Positions 21,291 to 33,439 of a stretch of 64,000 nt of DNA are shown piece by piece; within the stretch, counting starts at the first letter, position 1; each line of letters begins with the position of its first letter. Below the pieces are notes generated by a model. That model was not told where the DNA came from, did no database searches, and saw only the letters and a program-made list of their open reading frames with translations. The stretch is from Persicaria tinctoria. Its lineage: Eukaryota > Streptophyta > Magnoliopsida > Caryophyllales > Polygonaceae. The stretch spans positions 98,424,519-98,488,518 of the forward strand of contig JBANSL010000002.1 of NCBI GenBank assembly GCA_037127255.1, in the 5' to 3' direction. The translations under genes were made by a program, and so were the position numbers.

Positions 21291-21883
21291 AAAAAAAAGA
21301 GGGTGAAGGGGACGACAAAGATTGAAGATGAAGAGGGCGGCCAGTTTGAGGGCGACAAATGGGGAAAGAGAGGGTGAAGGAGGCGACAAAGATTGTAATA
21401 GATCTACCTTAACCTTCCATCTTTCTAAATGTCATATGATAATGGTCGAGGTTTGAATCCATTTATTTCCAATTCCTCAAAATCTGATGAAGGGCAAGGA
21501 ACTTTAATTTCTAGAATTTTTCAATTTCGAGCCTTTGTACCTCTCATGAGTCACTCAACAGAGATGGTACCATCATCTTTTGGGGAGTATCATGCGGCGA
21601 AAGCATCCACCTCATGCCCAGTGTAAAGATCCAGGCAATAGCACTTTGAAGTGTACAACAAACCATGGTGAGCTAATTGAGAAAAAGTACTAGAGACCAA
21701 GGCTTAAACTGTAACAGTGCAATATTCAACTGATCCTATCATTTGCAAAATGTTAAACTGAGCCTCGACGATACTAACAGAAGCATTGTGACACTCATAA
21801 AATAATCTTTACGGCCTACAAATATCCAAACTTAGTTCAATTATATTACAAACTTATAATATGGTTGAGAACATAGTCCATTG
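21291..21883. other. intergenic spacer before the Copia element
   Basis: An imperfect direct repeat (AGAGGGTGAAGG..GACGAC and AGAGGGTGAAGGAGGCGACA) lies at about 21299-21390. No gene was recognised otherwise. Confidence 0.5.
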
Positions 21884-22055
21884 TATTGACCATAGGTCAA
21901 GTGTTAGATGGATCATGTTGTGGTTAGCATTATAAGGGTGTGTTAGTTAAGAATCTTGCTTTCCAAGATGTATAAATAGCAGCTGCTTTGTAAACCAGAA
22001 AAAATCAATCAAACAGTGAAATCAAAACTCCATTTTCTCCTCCCAAGTTATTACA
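21884..22055 (+). repeat. 5' LTR of the Copia element
   Basis: 172 bp, from TATTGACCATAGG to AAGTTATTACA. TATAAATA near 21970 is the likely promoter TATA box of the element. It matches the LTR at 26474-26645. Confidence 0.95.
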
Positions 22056-22066
22056 TGGTATCAGGC
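22056..22066 (+). other. primer-binding site of the Copia element
   Basis: TGGTATCAGGC directly follows the 5' LTR. It matches the initiator tRNA-Met PBS pattern (TGGTATCAGAGC) except near its 3' end. Confidence 0.8.
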
Positions 22067-22074
22067 TTGGTTCC

Positions 22075-25000
22075 ATGGAGAATCCGGAAATCACCAATCC
22101 TTTTGCTTCTCTAGATCCAAATGACGAGCTCTTCCTCCACCATTCGGATCATCCAAAATTCATGCTCTCTACTTGCCTCCTCAATGACCGCAACTATGGT
22201 CCTTGGCGTAGATCTGCAGAGGTTTCTCTCTATGCTAAGAACAAGTTTGGTTTTGTTACTGGTTCCTGCAAGCGTCCTTCGTCGACTCTTGCTACTCAAT
22301 GGGATCGGTGTAATAACATGGTTATTGCTTGGCTATTGCACTCCCTGGAGAAAGATATTGCCGAATCTGTCATTTATTTTCGATCTGCAGCTGCGATCTG
22401 GCAAAATTTGGCTACTCGCTTCAATCGAACAAATCGAACTCGTGTTTTCCAGATCCATCGCGATCTCAATTCGATTTCTCAAGGATCTCTTTCTGTTTCA
22501 GCTTATTTCACCAAATTAAAGAAACTTTGGGATGAATATGCTCTTACTCTTGAAGATCGCGCTTGCGAATGTGGATCTGCGAGCTTGTTGCAGAAGCTCC
22601 TTGAAGATCAGCAAATCATCCAGTTCCTCGTCGGCCTCAATGAGTCATACGCTGCTGCCAGGGCTCAGATCCTCATGATTCAGCCTCCTCCTCCGTTGGC
22701 TGAGGTTTATCAACTGGTTGTTCAAGATGAGGAGCAGCGAGAAATTGGCGCTAAATCGTCTTCTTCAACCTCTGATGCTAGTACTGCTCTTGCGTCCCAA
22801 AGGTTTTCTCCTCCTTCAGATCCAGGCAAAGGTGCTGGTCGTGGTCAATCTCCAGCTCCAAGGGGGCGTGGAGCTCCTACTGGTGGACGAGGATCCTCCA
22901 CAGGCGGACGCGGTACCTTATTCTGTGATCATTGCAAAATTGGTGGTCATGTGATGGATACTTGCTGGAAACTGCACGGCCATACTTTATTTTGTGACTT
23001 CTGCAAGCTTGGTGGTCATTTGGTGGAGAAATGTTGGAAGAAGCATGGTTATCCTCCTGGTAAGGGCCCGTCACAACACACTGCTGCTACCGCTGCTGAT
23101 ACTTCACTCAATTCCCTGACCTCGGAGCAGTATAGTCAGCTTCTCGCCCTCCTTAGCAAGCCTAATGTTCCTCAATCTGAGACTGCAGCTTTCCTAGCAG
23201 GTACGAATTTCAGTTTTCTAAGTTCTAGCACAAATCCGGCTTGGATCATTGATAGCGGTGCCACTGATCACCTTACTCCCAATCGCTCTTTGTTTCAGTC
23301 ATTACTTCCCCTTTCTAAACCTATTCTGATCACCATGCCGAATGGCAGATCTACTTCTGTTACTCACTTTGGCACTGTTATCCTTTCTCCCTCTCTTACA
23401 CTTACTAATGTTCTTCATGTTCCCGATTTCTGTTTCAATCTTTTGTCTGTTAACAAGCTCATTTCTGATTCTAATTCTCATATCCTCTTTACTGAGAAGT
23501 TTTGTTTCCTTCAGGCCCCTTTGACGAAGACATCCCTTTTGATTGGTAGTGAGGTTAAAGGTCTATATGTTGTTCACATGAATGCTTCTTGTAAGCAAGG
23601 TGTTAGCCCCTCAGAAGATGTGTCCTATACTGTTTTGCATAAACCTTTTGCTTGTTCTGTTACACTTTCATCTCATTTACTTGAATTGTGGCATTGTCGC
23701 ATGGGACATGTTCCTTTTTCTCAATTAAAGCACATTCATGTTGTTGGTGATGCTGTCAAACCATCTTATTTGTGCAAAATTTGTCCTAAGGCTAAACAGC
23801 AACGCAATTCTTTCCCTGACTCTATGTCCAGAGCTCAGGCCCCCTTTGATCTTATACATATAGACACTTGGGGTCCCTTCCATACCCCTACTCACAATGG
23901 TCATAAGTATTTTTTGACTATTGTGGATGACCACACAAAGGCTACCTGGACATTTCTCATGCCTACTAAGAGCAGTGCTCTTCCACTTCTCTCTTCATTC
24001 ATTGAAATGGTTGCTACACAATTTAGCTCAAAAATTAAAATCATCAGGTCTGACAATGCAGCTGAGTTTTGTGGCCATCAAGCCTCTCACCTTTTCACAA
24101 CCAAAGGCATTTTGCATCAAACAAGTTGTCCCTATACACCACAACAAAACGGAATTGTTGAAAGGAAACACAAGCACCTCCTCGAGGTTGCCCGTGCTCT
24201 CCTTTTTCAATCCAATGTGCCTCTCATATATTGGGGAGAGTGTGTATTGACAGCCACATATCTCATTAACCGCACACCTCTTCCCTCTCTCAAGAATGTT
24301 TCCCCATACTTTCTGCTATTCAATAAACAGCCAGACTACAGCCTCATAAAAGCCTTTGGTTGTCTTTGTTTTGTGTCAAATTATCCCCATACTGCTGGCA
24401 AATTTCATCCTCGAGCCACTCCCTGTGTGTTTCTTGGATATTGCTTTGGCAAGAAAGGTTACAAGGCCCTTGATCTTGCCACTAAACACATTCATGTCAC
24501 TAGAAATATCATCTTCCATGAGTCACATTTCCCTCTTCATCTTAAACCTCTTCAAACTGATGCTCCTCTACCTGCTGCATTGTCTTCTGATCATGATTTT
24601 GATTTTATTTTTACACCAATTGCAACCTCTCCCAATCTTTCCCACACCTCTTCTTTGTTTGTTGAACCCCAAACCCCATCACCATCACCATCACCATCAC
24701 CACCCCCTCCTTTGATTTCCAGTCCCATTGCTGACAGTACATCATCTTCTGTTACCCCTACACCATCACCACCACCACCACTCAGACAATCTACTAGAAC
24801 TCGACATCCACCTGCCTATTTGAAGGATTTTGTGTGCAACTTTGGACCTTCCTCTACTGCCTTGATTAATGTGGTTGATTCTTCTTGTTTTCCAGCTTCT
24901 CATTTTGCTTTTCTCACACATATATCCTCTTATACAGAACCTTCTTCTTACAAAATTGCTTCTTGTGATCCAAATTGGGTTTGTGCTATGAATAAAGAAA

Positions 25001-26466
25001 TTGATGCTCTAACTGCTAATGAGACTTGGGATGTAGTTCCCTTACCTCCAGGTAAGTCTCCTATAGGTTGCAGGTGGGTCTTCAAGGTGAAGCTTAAGTC
25101 GGATGGTTCCCTTGAGAGGTATAAAGCCCGACTGGTGGCTAAGGGATTCACTCAAAAGGAAGGAATAGACTTCCATGAGACTTTTTCTCCAGTGGTTAAG
25201 ATGACTACCATCCGCACTTTGATTGCTGTTGCTGCCTCCAAACAGTGGCCGATTCATCAGTTAGACGTCAATAATGCCTTCCTTCATGGCGATTTACATG
25301 AAGAGGTGTTCATGGTGATGCCCGAGGGAGTTCCCAATCCTCTCCATCATGTTTGTCGCCTAAGGAAGAGCTTGTATGGTCTCAAGCAAGCTTCCAGACA
25401 GTGGTTTCACAAGCTTACAACTACTCTGCAGGGATTGAACTTTGTTCAATCGAAGAATGACTATTCTGTCTTCATCAAGCATCAATCTCACCACATCACC
25501 ATTCTAGCTGTGTATGTTGATGACGTCCTTATCACTGGTAATGATTTGGATGCAATTCAGGCTCTCAAGTCTTTCCTTCATTCTGCCTTCAGTATTAAAG
25601 ACCTTGGGGAACTTCATTACTTCTTAGGAATGGAGATCACATCTCTTCCTACTGGGTTTGCTGTTACCCAATCAAAGTTTACAAAAGAACTTCTTCTAGA
25701 TGCTGGCATCTTGGATTCCAGCAAACCAGCCGTCACACCCTTACCTCTTCATCTAAAGCTTACTGCTACTGATGGAGTGCCTCTTTCAGATCCTTCTGTT
25801 TATCGAGCCTTGGTTGGGAAGCTAAATTTCTTAACAAACACTCGACCTGATCTGAGCTATTCAGTTCAGACTTTGAGCCAGTTCATGCAAAGTCCTCATT
25901 CCCATCATTTTGATGCCCTGATGCACACCCTTCGTTATGTCAAAGGCACTGCAGGTCAAGGAATTTTACTCAATGGTTGCGCATCTCCAGTTCTTAAGGC
26001 ATTCTCCGATTCTGACTGGGCTTCTTGTCCCATGACCCGTCGCTCTGTCACTGGCTACATAGTCTTCCTTGGATCATCTCCAATCAGTTGGAAATCCAAG
26101 AAGCAATCGGTGGTCTCTCGCAGCTCTTCCGAATCCGAGTACAGGGCCATGGCCAATGCCGCTACTGAAATCACTTGGTTGGTGCATTTGCTTCAAGATT
26201 TCTCGATTAATCCGATCAAGCCAGTTCAATTGTTTTGTGATAACCGATCAGCAATCCAGATTGCAACCAACCCTGTCTTCCACGAGCGCACCAAACACAT
26301 AGAAGTGGACTGCCACTTCACCCGTGACAAGGTTCTTGATGGTCTCCTACAGCTCTCCTTTGTCACTTCCTCGGACCAGCTAGCGGATGTTCTCACCAAA
26401 GTTTTGCCTTCCCATCAACAGAACTTCATTCTCTCCAAGCTGGGGTTGTACCACCCTCCATCTTGA
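22075..26466 (+). CDS. Copia gag-pol polyprotein, 1,463 aa
   Basis: A single uninterrupted frame starts at the ATG eight bases after the PBS and stops at the purine tract before the 3' LTR. Order of domains: gag capsid-like region (about residues 20-240); two CCHC zinc knuckles (CDHCKIGGHVMDTC near 284 and CDFCKLGGHLVEKC near 304); aspartic protease DSGATDH near 392; GAG-pre-integrase with HCRMGH near 540; integrase core with D in HIDTWGPF (about 595), D in RSDNAAEF (about 658) and E in NGIVERKHKH (about 695); reverse transcriptase with YVDD near 1147; RNase H with DSDWASCP (about 1312) and CDNRSA (about 1389). Two zinc knuckles instead of one is a mild oddity. All catalytic residues I can check are present, so it may encode active machinery that makes cDNA in cytoplasmic particles and integrates it in the nucleus. 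Confidence 0.97.
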   Translation: MENPEITNPFASLDPNDELFLHHSDHPKFMLSTCLLNDRNYGPWRRSAEVSLYAKNKFGFVTGSCKRPSSTLATQWDRCNNMVIAWLLHSLEKDIAESVIYFRSAAAIWQNLATRFNRTNRTRVFQIHRDLNSISQGSLSVSAYFTKLKKLWDEYALTLEDRACECGSASLLQKLLEDQQIIQFLVGLNESYAAARAQILMIQPPPPLAEVYQLVVQDEEQREIGAKSSSSTSDASTALASQRFSPPSDPGKGAGRGQSPAPRGRGAPTGGRGSSTGGRGTLFCDHCKIGGHVMDTCWKLHGHTLFCDFCKLGGHLVEKCWKKHGYPPGKGPSQHTAATAADTSLNSLTSEQYSQLLALLSKPNVPQSETAAFLAGTNFSFLSSSTNPAWIIDSGATDHLTPNRSLFQSLLPLSKPILITMPNGRSTSVTHFGTVILSPSLTLTNVLHVPDFCFNLLSVNKLISDSNSHILFTEKFCFLQAPLTKTSLLIGSEVKGLYVVHMNASCKQGVSPSEDVSYTVLHKPFACSVTLSSHLLELWHCRMGHVPFSQLKHIHVVGDAVKPSYLCKICPKAKQQRNSFPDSMSRAQAPFDLIHIDTWGPFHTPTHNGHKYFLTIVDDHTKATWTFLMPTKSSALPLLSSFIEMVATQFSSKIKIIRSDNAAEFCGHQASHLFTTKGILHQTSCPYTPQQNGIVERKHKHLLEVARALLFQSNVPLIYWGECVLTATYLINRTPLPSLKNVSPYFLLFNKQPDYSLIKAFGCLCFVSNYPHTAGKFHPRATPCVFLGYCFGKKGYKALDLATKHIHVTRNIIFHESHFPLHLKPLQTDAPLPAALSSDHDFDFIFTPIATSPNLSHTSSLFVEPQTPSPSPSPSPPPPLISSPIADSTSSSVTPTPSPPPPLRQSTRTRHPPAYLKDFVCNFGPSSTALINVVDSSCFPASHFAFLTHISSYTEPSSYKIASCDPNWVCAMNKEIDALTANETWDVVPLPPGKSPIGCRWVFKVKLKSDGSLERYKARLVAKGFTQKEGIDFHETFSPVVKMTTIRTLIAVAASKQWPIHQLDVNNAFLHGDLHEEVFMVMPEGVPNPLHHVCRLRKSLYGLKQASRQWFHKLTTTLQGLNFVQSKNDYSVFIKHQSHHITILAVYVDDVLITGNDLDAIQALKSFLHSAFSIKDLGELHYFLGMEITSLPTGFAVTQSKFTKELLLDAGILDSSKPAVTPLPLHLKLTATDGVPLSDPSVYRALVGKLNFLTNTRPDLSYSVQTLSQFMQSPHSHHFDALMHTLRYVKGTAGQGILLNGCASPVLKAFSDSDWASCPMTRRSVTGYIVFLGSSPISWKSKKQSVVSRSSSESEYRAMANAATEITWLVHLLQDFSINPIKPVQLFCDNRSAIQIATNPVFHERTKHIEVDCHFTRDKVLDGLLQLSFVTSSDQLADVLTKVLPSHQQNFILSKLGLYHPPS

Positions 26467-26473
26467 GGGGGCG

Positions 26474-26645
26474 TATTGACCATAGGTCAAGTGTTAGATG
26501 GATCATGTTGTGGTTAGCATTATAAGGGTGTGTTAGTTAAGAATCTTGCTTTCCAAGATGTATAAATAGCAGCTGCTTTGTAAACCAGAAAAAATCAATC
26601 AAACAGTGAAATCAAAACTCCATTTTCTCCTCCCAAGTTATTACA
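26474..26645 (+). repeat. 3' LTR of the Copia element
   Basis: 172 bp, matching the 5' LTR with no difference seen. It is preceded by the purine tract at 26463-26471 and followed by the TSD CATTG. Confidence 0.95.
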
Positions 26646-26650
26646 CATTG

Positions 26651-27429
26651 GACCATCTCCATCGGATCTTGGCTAGTGTGGAATGACAAGATCAACTCTC
26701 TCTATGATTGGCTCTGCCGGTATTCGTGCAATTCTAATAACATTCCTAGATTGAAACATACAAAGTACTGCACCTGATCCTAAAGAAAGAATACCTGCTA
26801 CCAAGCTTCAGAACTTGCTCACATCTGTCTTAAAATAGGAGACTTTTCTTTGATATGATATTGCATATTCTATATGGACAGATTCTGAACTTGGACAGCT
26901 CTAGTTTTATTGATATTTTAAAGTTGTGACTCTCAAATGCACAGATACTGTCATGGGCTAAAAATCCAGTAAACTCATAAGCTTTTCTCCAAAACCAATC
27001 TACAGCTGAATTGATTATCACTCAAAGGAACCTAGAAATTACCCTAAAACTCTCAATGCGAAAAATTGGTGAAAGTTACAAACCAATGAAGAAACAAAGG
27101 CTGTGAAGACAACAAAATAGATGGGGGGAAAAGTACTACGGAGTATATCTCAAATCTCAGCCTGCCTCAAGTTCGACGATCAATCAGCATGACAGCAAGC
27201 TTAAGAGTATGACAGATGGGGGAAAAACAAATGACAATAAATAGTTCTACTGACAACCAATTAATAAATAGCAATTGTAGAAATTGTCATTAATAAACTC
27301 TTAGAAACTTCATGAACAAAGCTAAAATATAGAGAGAGAACATCTAGAACAATATATCAATATCATCATCTATTGTAACACTCAAAACTCTCAACTTGAG
27401 CTACCAATACCATTAGTTGATTTCTTGTG
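26651..27429. other. intergenic, no gene seen
   Basis: Both strands were read. There are only short stretches without domain similarity. The last part is the 3' flank of the F-box pseudogene on the minus strand. Confidence 0.5.
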
Positions 27430-28498
27430 CCTTCCGCTTTTGAATCCTTTTCTTCTCCCAAGCATTCTTGTGTATTTTTGTCACCTTTCCATTGTCGATA
27501 TCGTACCAAAACAACGTTCCATACATCTCACATAACAGCAACATTAACTTTCTGCCATATATCTTGGCACTTATATAGCATCATTGGTTCTATCCTATCC
27601 CACCTACCTGAGTCTCTGCTTAGCCTATAAAGGTCAATGCTTAAAAGCCTCGTCCACGACTCACTGACCCCGTACTCTCCCATCGTCCACACACTGAGAG
27701 TACTATAATTTCCCCGAACCGAACAACATAGGCGTCCGCCAAATTCAGCTACAAATGAATCATAATGATCCCGATGCGGCGGCAACTGCATTTCCCCGAA
27801 CCGACGAGTATGCAGATCGTAAGTAATTAAGGATCACCTTTTTTGGGGGCGTGCATCAAAGTTGTTTGATTCAACAAACCAATGAAGAACACCATTAAAG
27901 GAGCAAGCTTGTCAGCGGATGTTGAAGTAGTCCGACCAGTGATATGCAGCGGAAGGGAAGCCTTCAAATGACCTCCAAGCATCGTCTCTGAAGCTGTAAA
28001 CCTGCCGTCCCTCTCCCAAAACACCATCAGCTTATAATCGTCACTGTAACGATCATAACCAAAGCCATAACATATGCAGGAGGAGACGGACTTTACCTGT
28101 TCCGCTGCTTTAGTTACGGCTCCGGTGATCGAGTTGTAGAGAAATAGGCGACCGCTTTCGGCGACGAAACAAGCTGTTCCGCTGCAAGATTCCGAAAGCA
28201 AGTGAGGGATGAAGTCGTCGTCTTGCAGATCGATTGCAATGCGGTTCACGTCGAAGGGAGGATTGCGGCCAGCGATCTCTCTGTTACACTCCTTTCTCGT
28301 AACACCGTAGGCGGTGCTTCCAAAATAGAAGAAGGCACGAGATGTGAAACGGTTTAAGAATTTGGGATCGTCGGTGAGATCCTTCCATTCCTTGGACACG
28401 AGCTTGCATACCGGAATCGATTCGAATGGGAGGAGTAGGAAGATTTGTATGAGTATGTCTCCAGGGAGAAGCAAAATAATTGATTGATTTGTAGGCAT
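27430..28498 (-). pseudogene. F-box / F-box-associated-domain protein, copy A
   Basis: The minus-strand ATG at 28498 gives an F-box at residues 8-50 (LLPGDILIQIFLLLPFESIP, then VCKLVSKEWKDL), which in intact members binds SKP1 in an SCF ubiquitin ligase. A substrate-side domain with the F-box-associated pattern follows (CICYGFGYDRYSDDYKLM). The frame breaks near 27895: the expected NGVLHWF sequence appears in another frame, and the later segment (GEYGVSESWTRLLSIDL) resumes at 27791-27528 after a further shift. The final WYDIDN motif near 27490 is in yet another frame. This is the best preserved F-box copy, but it carries at least three frame changes. Confidence 0.87.
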
Positions 28499-29830
28499 CC
28501 TTACTGGCTACTGCAGAGGATTTGTACTTCTCGGATTGGAAACCCTAATGTGACAAGTTGGAGTTTATATGTATTTATATTTGTAATTTGAATATGGAAG
28601 AGGGAATAAATTACTAAATATTAAGTGCAGCCTACACAACTTACCTGCAGATCGACTAAAGGGATGAACACGGTCCTTATTCCACTGTTTTGTGCATTCA
28701 GTTTTCTCGATGTCCTGGTGCCAATCTTCCACTGGACATGCGATAAACAATGGTTTCTTGGGAGCCCTTTAATTACACTGTGGAGTGAGTTATCAGACAT
28801 CTTGAAATTAACCTCTCTGAAACAATATGTTTTCTTGTTCTGTCACTTTAATTAATTTGGTTGCAGTCCCCCATTTGCATTGAGTAAATTTCTTCTGAAT
28901 TCATCCAATTAATTGGCATGTTGCACCCTAGGGTTTTATTCTGTCCCTTGTCTAATTTTCGATTATTCAACAACGAAATTGTTACAGGCGAAAGTTGCAA
29001 AGCGTACGTGTTGGAGCACTATATATATGTTTCTTGTCAGCTCTTGAAAATATACTTTAAGAAGTGTTGACATGGCCTTTGTTTCCCTCTGTCGATAATT
29101 TAATACTTTTTTTCCCTCCGTTCCACAATGGTTGTCTCAAGTGTGATACTTCCTCCGTCCCACAATGATTGTCTTTAACATACCTTGCACGCAAGTTTAA
29201 TATGTATATATATATTCGATTTTTTTTTGTAGATATATCATGACTTTTACATACCTTGCACGCAAGTTTATATGTATGTATATATTCTCATGAAATCCAC
29301 AAAGAAAGCAAGATTTGCATTTCACAATTTCTACAGCGACCATCCTCAAATATATGTTAAAAAAAAATAAGGTTAAAAACTCCAAAAATGATCAATGCTC
29401 CAAGAAATGAGCATCACCAGCCAAAGAGTCAGAAGTTGCAACTGATCAAGCTAAGGCCGGTTTGAAGTTACCTAAAGATGATTTACTTGACTACTGTAAC
29501 ATATACTACTAAACTATATATATGATATATAAACAGCTGTGGTGTTAATCATGTATAACTCATCCGAACTTCCGATTTTGAGAACCTTTAACTCACTTAA
29601 TTACAATCTAGAATATGGACCAGTACGTACTCTGTAATGAAGCTGAAGACAATTGAACTGTAATTAATTACTCCAATAAACTATATTAGGGCTAATATTA
29701 ACTTGAACAACTTAAGCAAAATAAAATTAAAGAGAATTTCTACAACAATCTATCAAAATATAATCATAAATTGTAACTTAGCTTCAGCTAATGTTGATTG
29801 ATTTACCCTCTTGTATCTTCTATACTTTCG
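28499..29830. other. intergenic, with partial MITE ends and a short direct repeat
   Basis: CCTCCGTTCCACAATGGTTG at about 29116 and CCTCCGTCCCACAATGATTG at about 29151 look like isolated Stowaway-type ends without partners. ACATACCTTGCACGCAAGTT occurs at about 29178 and again at about 29250. No gene was recognised. Confidence 0.5.
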
Positions 29831-31769
29831 ATTCATGCTTCTCCCAAGCATTCAATGTGTACCGCACGTCACTTTGTTATTGTCGATATCGTACCAATAC
29901 AAGTACACTGTTCCGGAGTGCTGACATACAAACAGCATTACTTTTCTGCCGTTTTGGCATTCATATAGAATCCTGCTCGCATCGATAAAGGGGTAAAGGC
30001 TAATTAGCTTTGTAAGGTCGATGCATAAAAATCTCGTCCAAGACTCACTAACCCCGTACTCTCTCATCGTCCACATGTTAAGAAAGTGACGCGTATAACA
30101 ATGCGTACGAGAACAATAACATAGGCGTCCGCCTACTTCTACTACCTCTGAAAAGTAGCCAACGTCATAAGCAGCCGGAAACGATATTTCCCCGAACCTA
30201 CAAGTATGAAGATCATAAGTAAGGATGGTTTCGTATTCGATATCACCTGATCTTCTTCCAATAGCCCAATGAAAGACATCATTCATAGAGCAACAAGCTA
30301 TAAACCCAAAACAAACACCCGTCCCCCTTCCGAAACAACATCATCTTACAATCGTCAGCATGAGGATCGTAGCCGAAGCCGTAAACCAACAATTGCCAGT
30401 TGTATGTAGGCGCCACTGGTAAATCCGTTGGGGGTAGTAACCTCCGGTGAGCAAGTTGTAGAATAGGAGGCAGCGATTGGTGATGACACAAGCAATCCCC
30501 TTCGAATATTCCGAAAGCAATTGAAACGTGGGATTATCGTGTTTCAAACCGATTGGAATGCGGTTCACCGCCAAGGGGGGGGTCGATTGCAGCCGCTAGT
30601 GACGGCGGTGTTGATACAAAGTAGACGCGAAATTGAAAAGAGAAGAAGGCAAGAGATATGTGGTTGAAGAGGATGGGATCGGTGGCGAGATTGTTGAATA
30701 CCTTTGACACGACACTACGCCAGACAGACACTGAGGCGACGAACAGGCCAAATCTCGTCGCTCCAATGTGTTTATAGCGACGGACTATATCATCCCGTCG
30801 CCTGAGTTTGGTCAACCCACAGGTCAAATGGGGATAGCTCTGGAGCGACGGAGGAGGACTTTGTCCGTCCCTTGAAGACATATCTGGCGACGAACCAAAG
30901 TGCTCCCGTTGCCTGAGTTTGGTCAACCCAGAAGTCAAATGTGGATAGCTATGGAGCGACGGATGGGGACTATGCCCGTCGCTTGAGTGATTTGTACCAT
31001 TGCCTGAATTTAATGTCGTGACCTACCTCATTGAATGTTGTTAAGGTTACAACAATAACCTTAAACCACACAATTTGTCCGGCCGTCTTCTTGTTCTTCA
31101 TCTCCTTTATTTTCCCCCATTTTCCATTTTCAAATTTCAAATAATTTACATAAGCTAGGTTTGTAAAAGTTGAAGAAGACTAACAATATATTTTGAGTTG
31201 TGGTAAGATTTGTTATGCTTTATTTTTTTTACTTGTTATTTTAAATATTGATGCATTTGTGAAATATTGGTTAGATTTGTAATTTGGAATTTTTGTTGTA
31301 GATCTAAACAAGTTATGGGGTGATTGAAGAAGTCACTTGAGTTTGTAGCAAGGTTAGTGTTATTTTTTAAAAAAAAAAATTTTATACATATTTTGTTAAA
31401 TAGAGGGAAGAATTGTGAAATAATGGTTAGATTTGTAGAAAGGAATTTGTTTGAGATTTTGAACCTTGTGATAGAGACTTGGGAAATGTTGATTGAATTA
31501 TTTTACAATTACTTTTAGAAATGATATTTGTTGTTATTGAAATTTGGAATGTGTGATGATTTAGGTTAGAATTTGTGGGAAATATAAATTGTTTGTTTGT
31601 ATTGGATTGGGATTTGTTGTGTTTAAATGAAATGTGTGATGGATTTAATTTAAGATGTGTGACATGTTTAACTTAGATTTCGTATTATATATTTCTAAAG
31701 TGATGTTGAATTTGGAAATGAATTTGTGTGATGGATTTATATTTTTTAAAATGATAGTGAATTTAGAAA

Positions 31770-33371
31770 ATGGATAAGAGATGGATGCAGTTTCCTCGTA
31801 CGTCAAATGTATATATTCATGGGATTACTAGTTTCGTGAACAATGTGGCTGCAAATGCAAATGGGAGGACCTATTTTCCTTGTCCGTGCGACCATTGCCA
31901 TAACGCTCGAGCATCTGTGAACATCCCAACGATGTTGCACCACTTATCTTATTATGGTATGTGGCCGGATTATACAGTATGGGACAGTCATGGAGAAGAT
32001 CCAGTTGAGCCGATAGTTTCCTTGCGTAGAACGCAATACATAGAGCAAAGGGCTTCCTCTTCCTCCGGTCATGATCCCACCATGGACATCATCCATGACA
32101 GCTTTCCTTATCATGCTGGGTACGAGGCGGGCAATGACCATGATTTTTGTGATATGATCGATGATGATTACCAAAAATACGAGAGGCTTTTAGCGGAAGC
32201 TCAAGCTCCGTTGTATCCTGGTAGTACAAGGACTGTTTTGACTGCTATTTTATGTTCTATGAAGTTGAAGGTGGAAAATCGCTGGTCAGATAAGAGTATG
32301 GATGGCCATTGTCGTGAAGTTTGCAACAATCTTCAACCCGGACATAGATTTCCTACTGATTGGAAAAGCATTCGAAAGGTGTGCAAAGATCTCAGATTGA
32401 GCTATGAAAACATTCACGCATGTGAGTATAACTGCGTGTTGTTTTATAAGAGGTATGCAAATGAGGAAGTTTGTCCCATATGTCATACTTCAAGATGGAA
32501 GTCACGTCGAGGTAGTGACAGACGCAAAATCCCTAGAAAAGTGGTTAAATACTTCCCTTTAACTCCCAGACTGAAACGCTTGTACATGTCTCCGCACATC
32601 GCAAAGCAAATGCGATGGCATGGCGAAAGGGTGAGGAATGATGACCGTCTGACACACCTTGCAGATGGGGAGGCATGGGTAGAGTTTGATAGAACGTTCA
32701 CTCATTTTTCTAGGGATGTGAGGAATGTTCGGCTCGGATTGGCAACTGATGGATTCAATCCATTTGGGAAGCTATCAACTCTCTATAGCACATGGCCTGT
32801 CATTTTGATGCCATATAATTTGCCTCCTTCGATGTGTATGAAAGAGGAATTCAACATGTTGACTTTATTGATCCCATGTCCTAAGTCACCTGGGAAGTGT
32901 TTGAGTTTGTTTATGGAGTCATTGATCGATGAGCTTCTGCAGTTATGGCATACTGGAGTGCCCACATTTGATCGGTATTCACAGTCTATGTTCACAATGA
33001 AAGCAGCAGTTTTATGGACTATTAATGACTTTCCCGGTTTAGGGATGCTAGCAGGATCAACGACGAAGGGGTACAAAGCATGTCCTCATTGTTTGGATGA
33101 TATTTCTGCAACATATGAGTGTGGGAGGATGGTATACGAAAGTCACCGTAGATGGCTTGCAAGTGACCATCCTTGGCGATCCGCTGGTCGTGCTTTCAAT
33201 GGGAAGAGCGAATTCAGGTCAAGACCTCGTTCGTTGTCCGGGGAGGAGATCTTATCGAGGATTGATAGGTATGAACACCAAAATCTCCTCTTTTTTTTTG
33301 TGTGTGTATGTGTATTTGTATTTACGTATTTTTCTTTCAACCACGACCAGATGCATGTTCCCCACCCTTAG
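31770..33371 (+). pseudogene. CACTA TNP2-type transposase, N-terminal two thirds
   Basis: The ATG at 31770 opens a 533-codon frame. Residues about 3-75 form the transposase-associated zinc-binding domain (WMQFPRTSNVYIHG... CPCDHCHN). Residues about 255-500 match the TNP2 transposase core (YFPLTPRLKRLYMSPHIAKQ, ...DGFNPFGKLSTLYSTWPVIL, ...TTKGYKACPHCLDD). The last 35 codons (FFFVCVCVFVF) read through what is probably an intron after RIDRYEH. The continuation YWPSMRVRY, then LDVMHIEKNVFDNIIGTLLS, lies at about 33450-33545, with a stop between the two parts. It cuts and pastes the element in intact relatives. Confidence 0.92.
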
Positions 33372-33439
33372 CTTGCATCCACAGTTCAAGACTCCATCCA
33401 GTTCGAAGAATCGATTATGCTGGACTAACAAGTCCATGT

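Larger units (their letters stand above)
21884..26645 (+). mobile_element. complete Copia (Ty1-type) LTR retrotransposon, 4,762 bp
   Basis: The two 172-bp LTRs (21884-22055 and 26474-26645) look identical by eye and flank one unbroken gag-pol frame. The TSD is CATTG at 21879-21883 and 26646-26650. A PBS starts immediately after the 5' LTR, and a purine tract (TTGAGGGGG) precedes the 3' LTR. The LTRs start TATTGACC and end TTACA, that is, non-canonical TA...CA ends supported by the TSD. The LTR holds TATAAATA. The short LTRs and total size suggest the Ale/Retrofit branch, but this is only an inference. It appears structurally competent and young. Confidence 0.95.
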
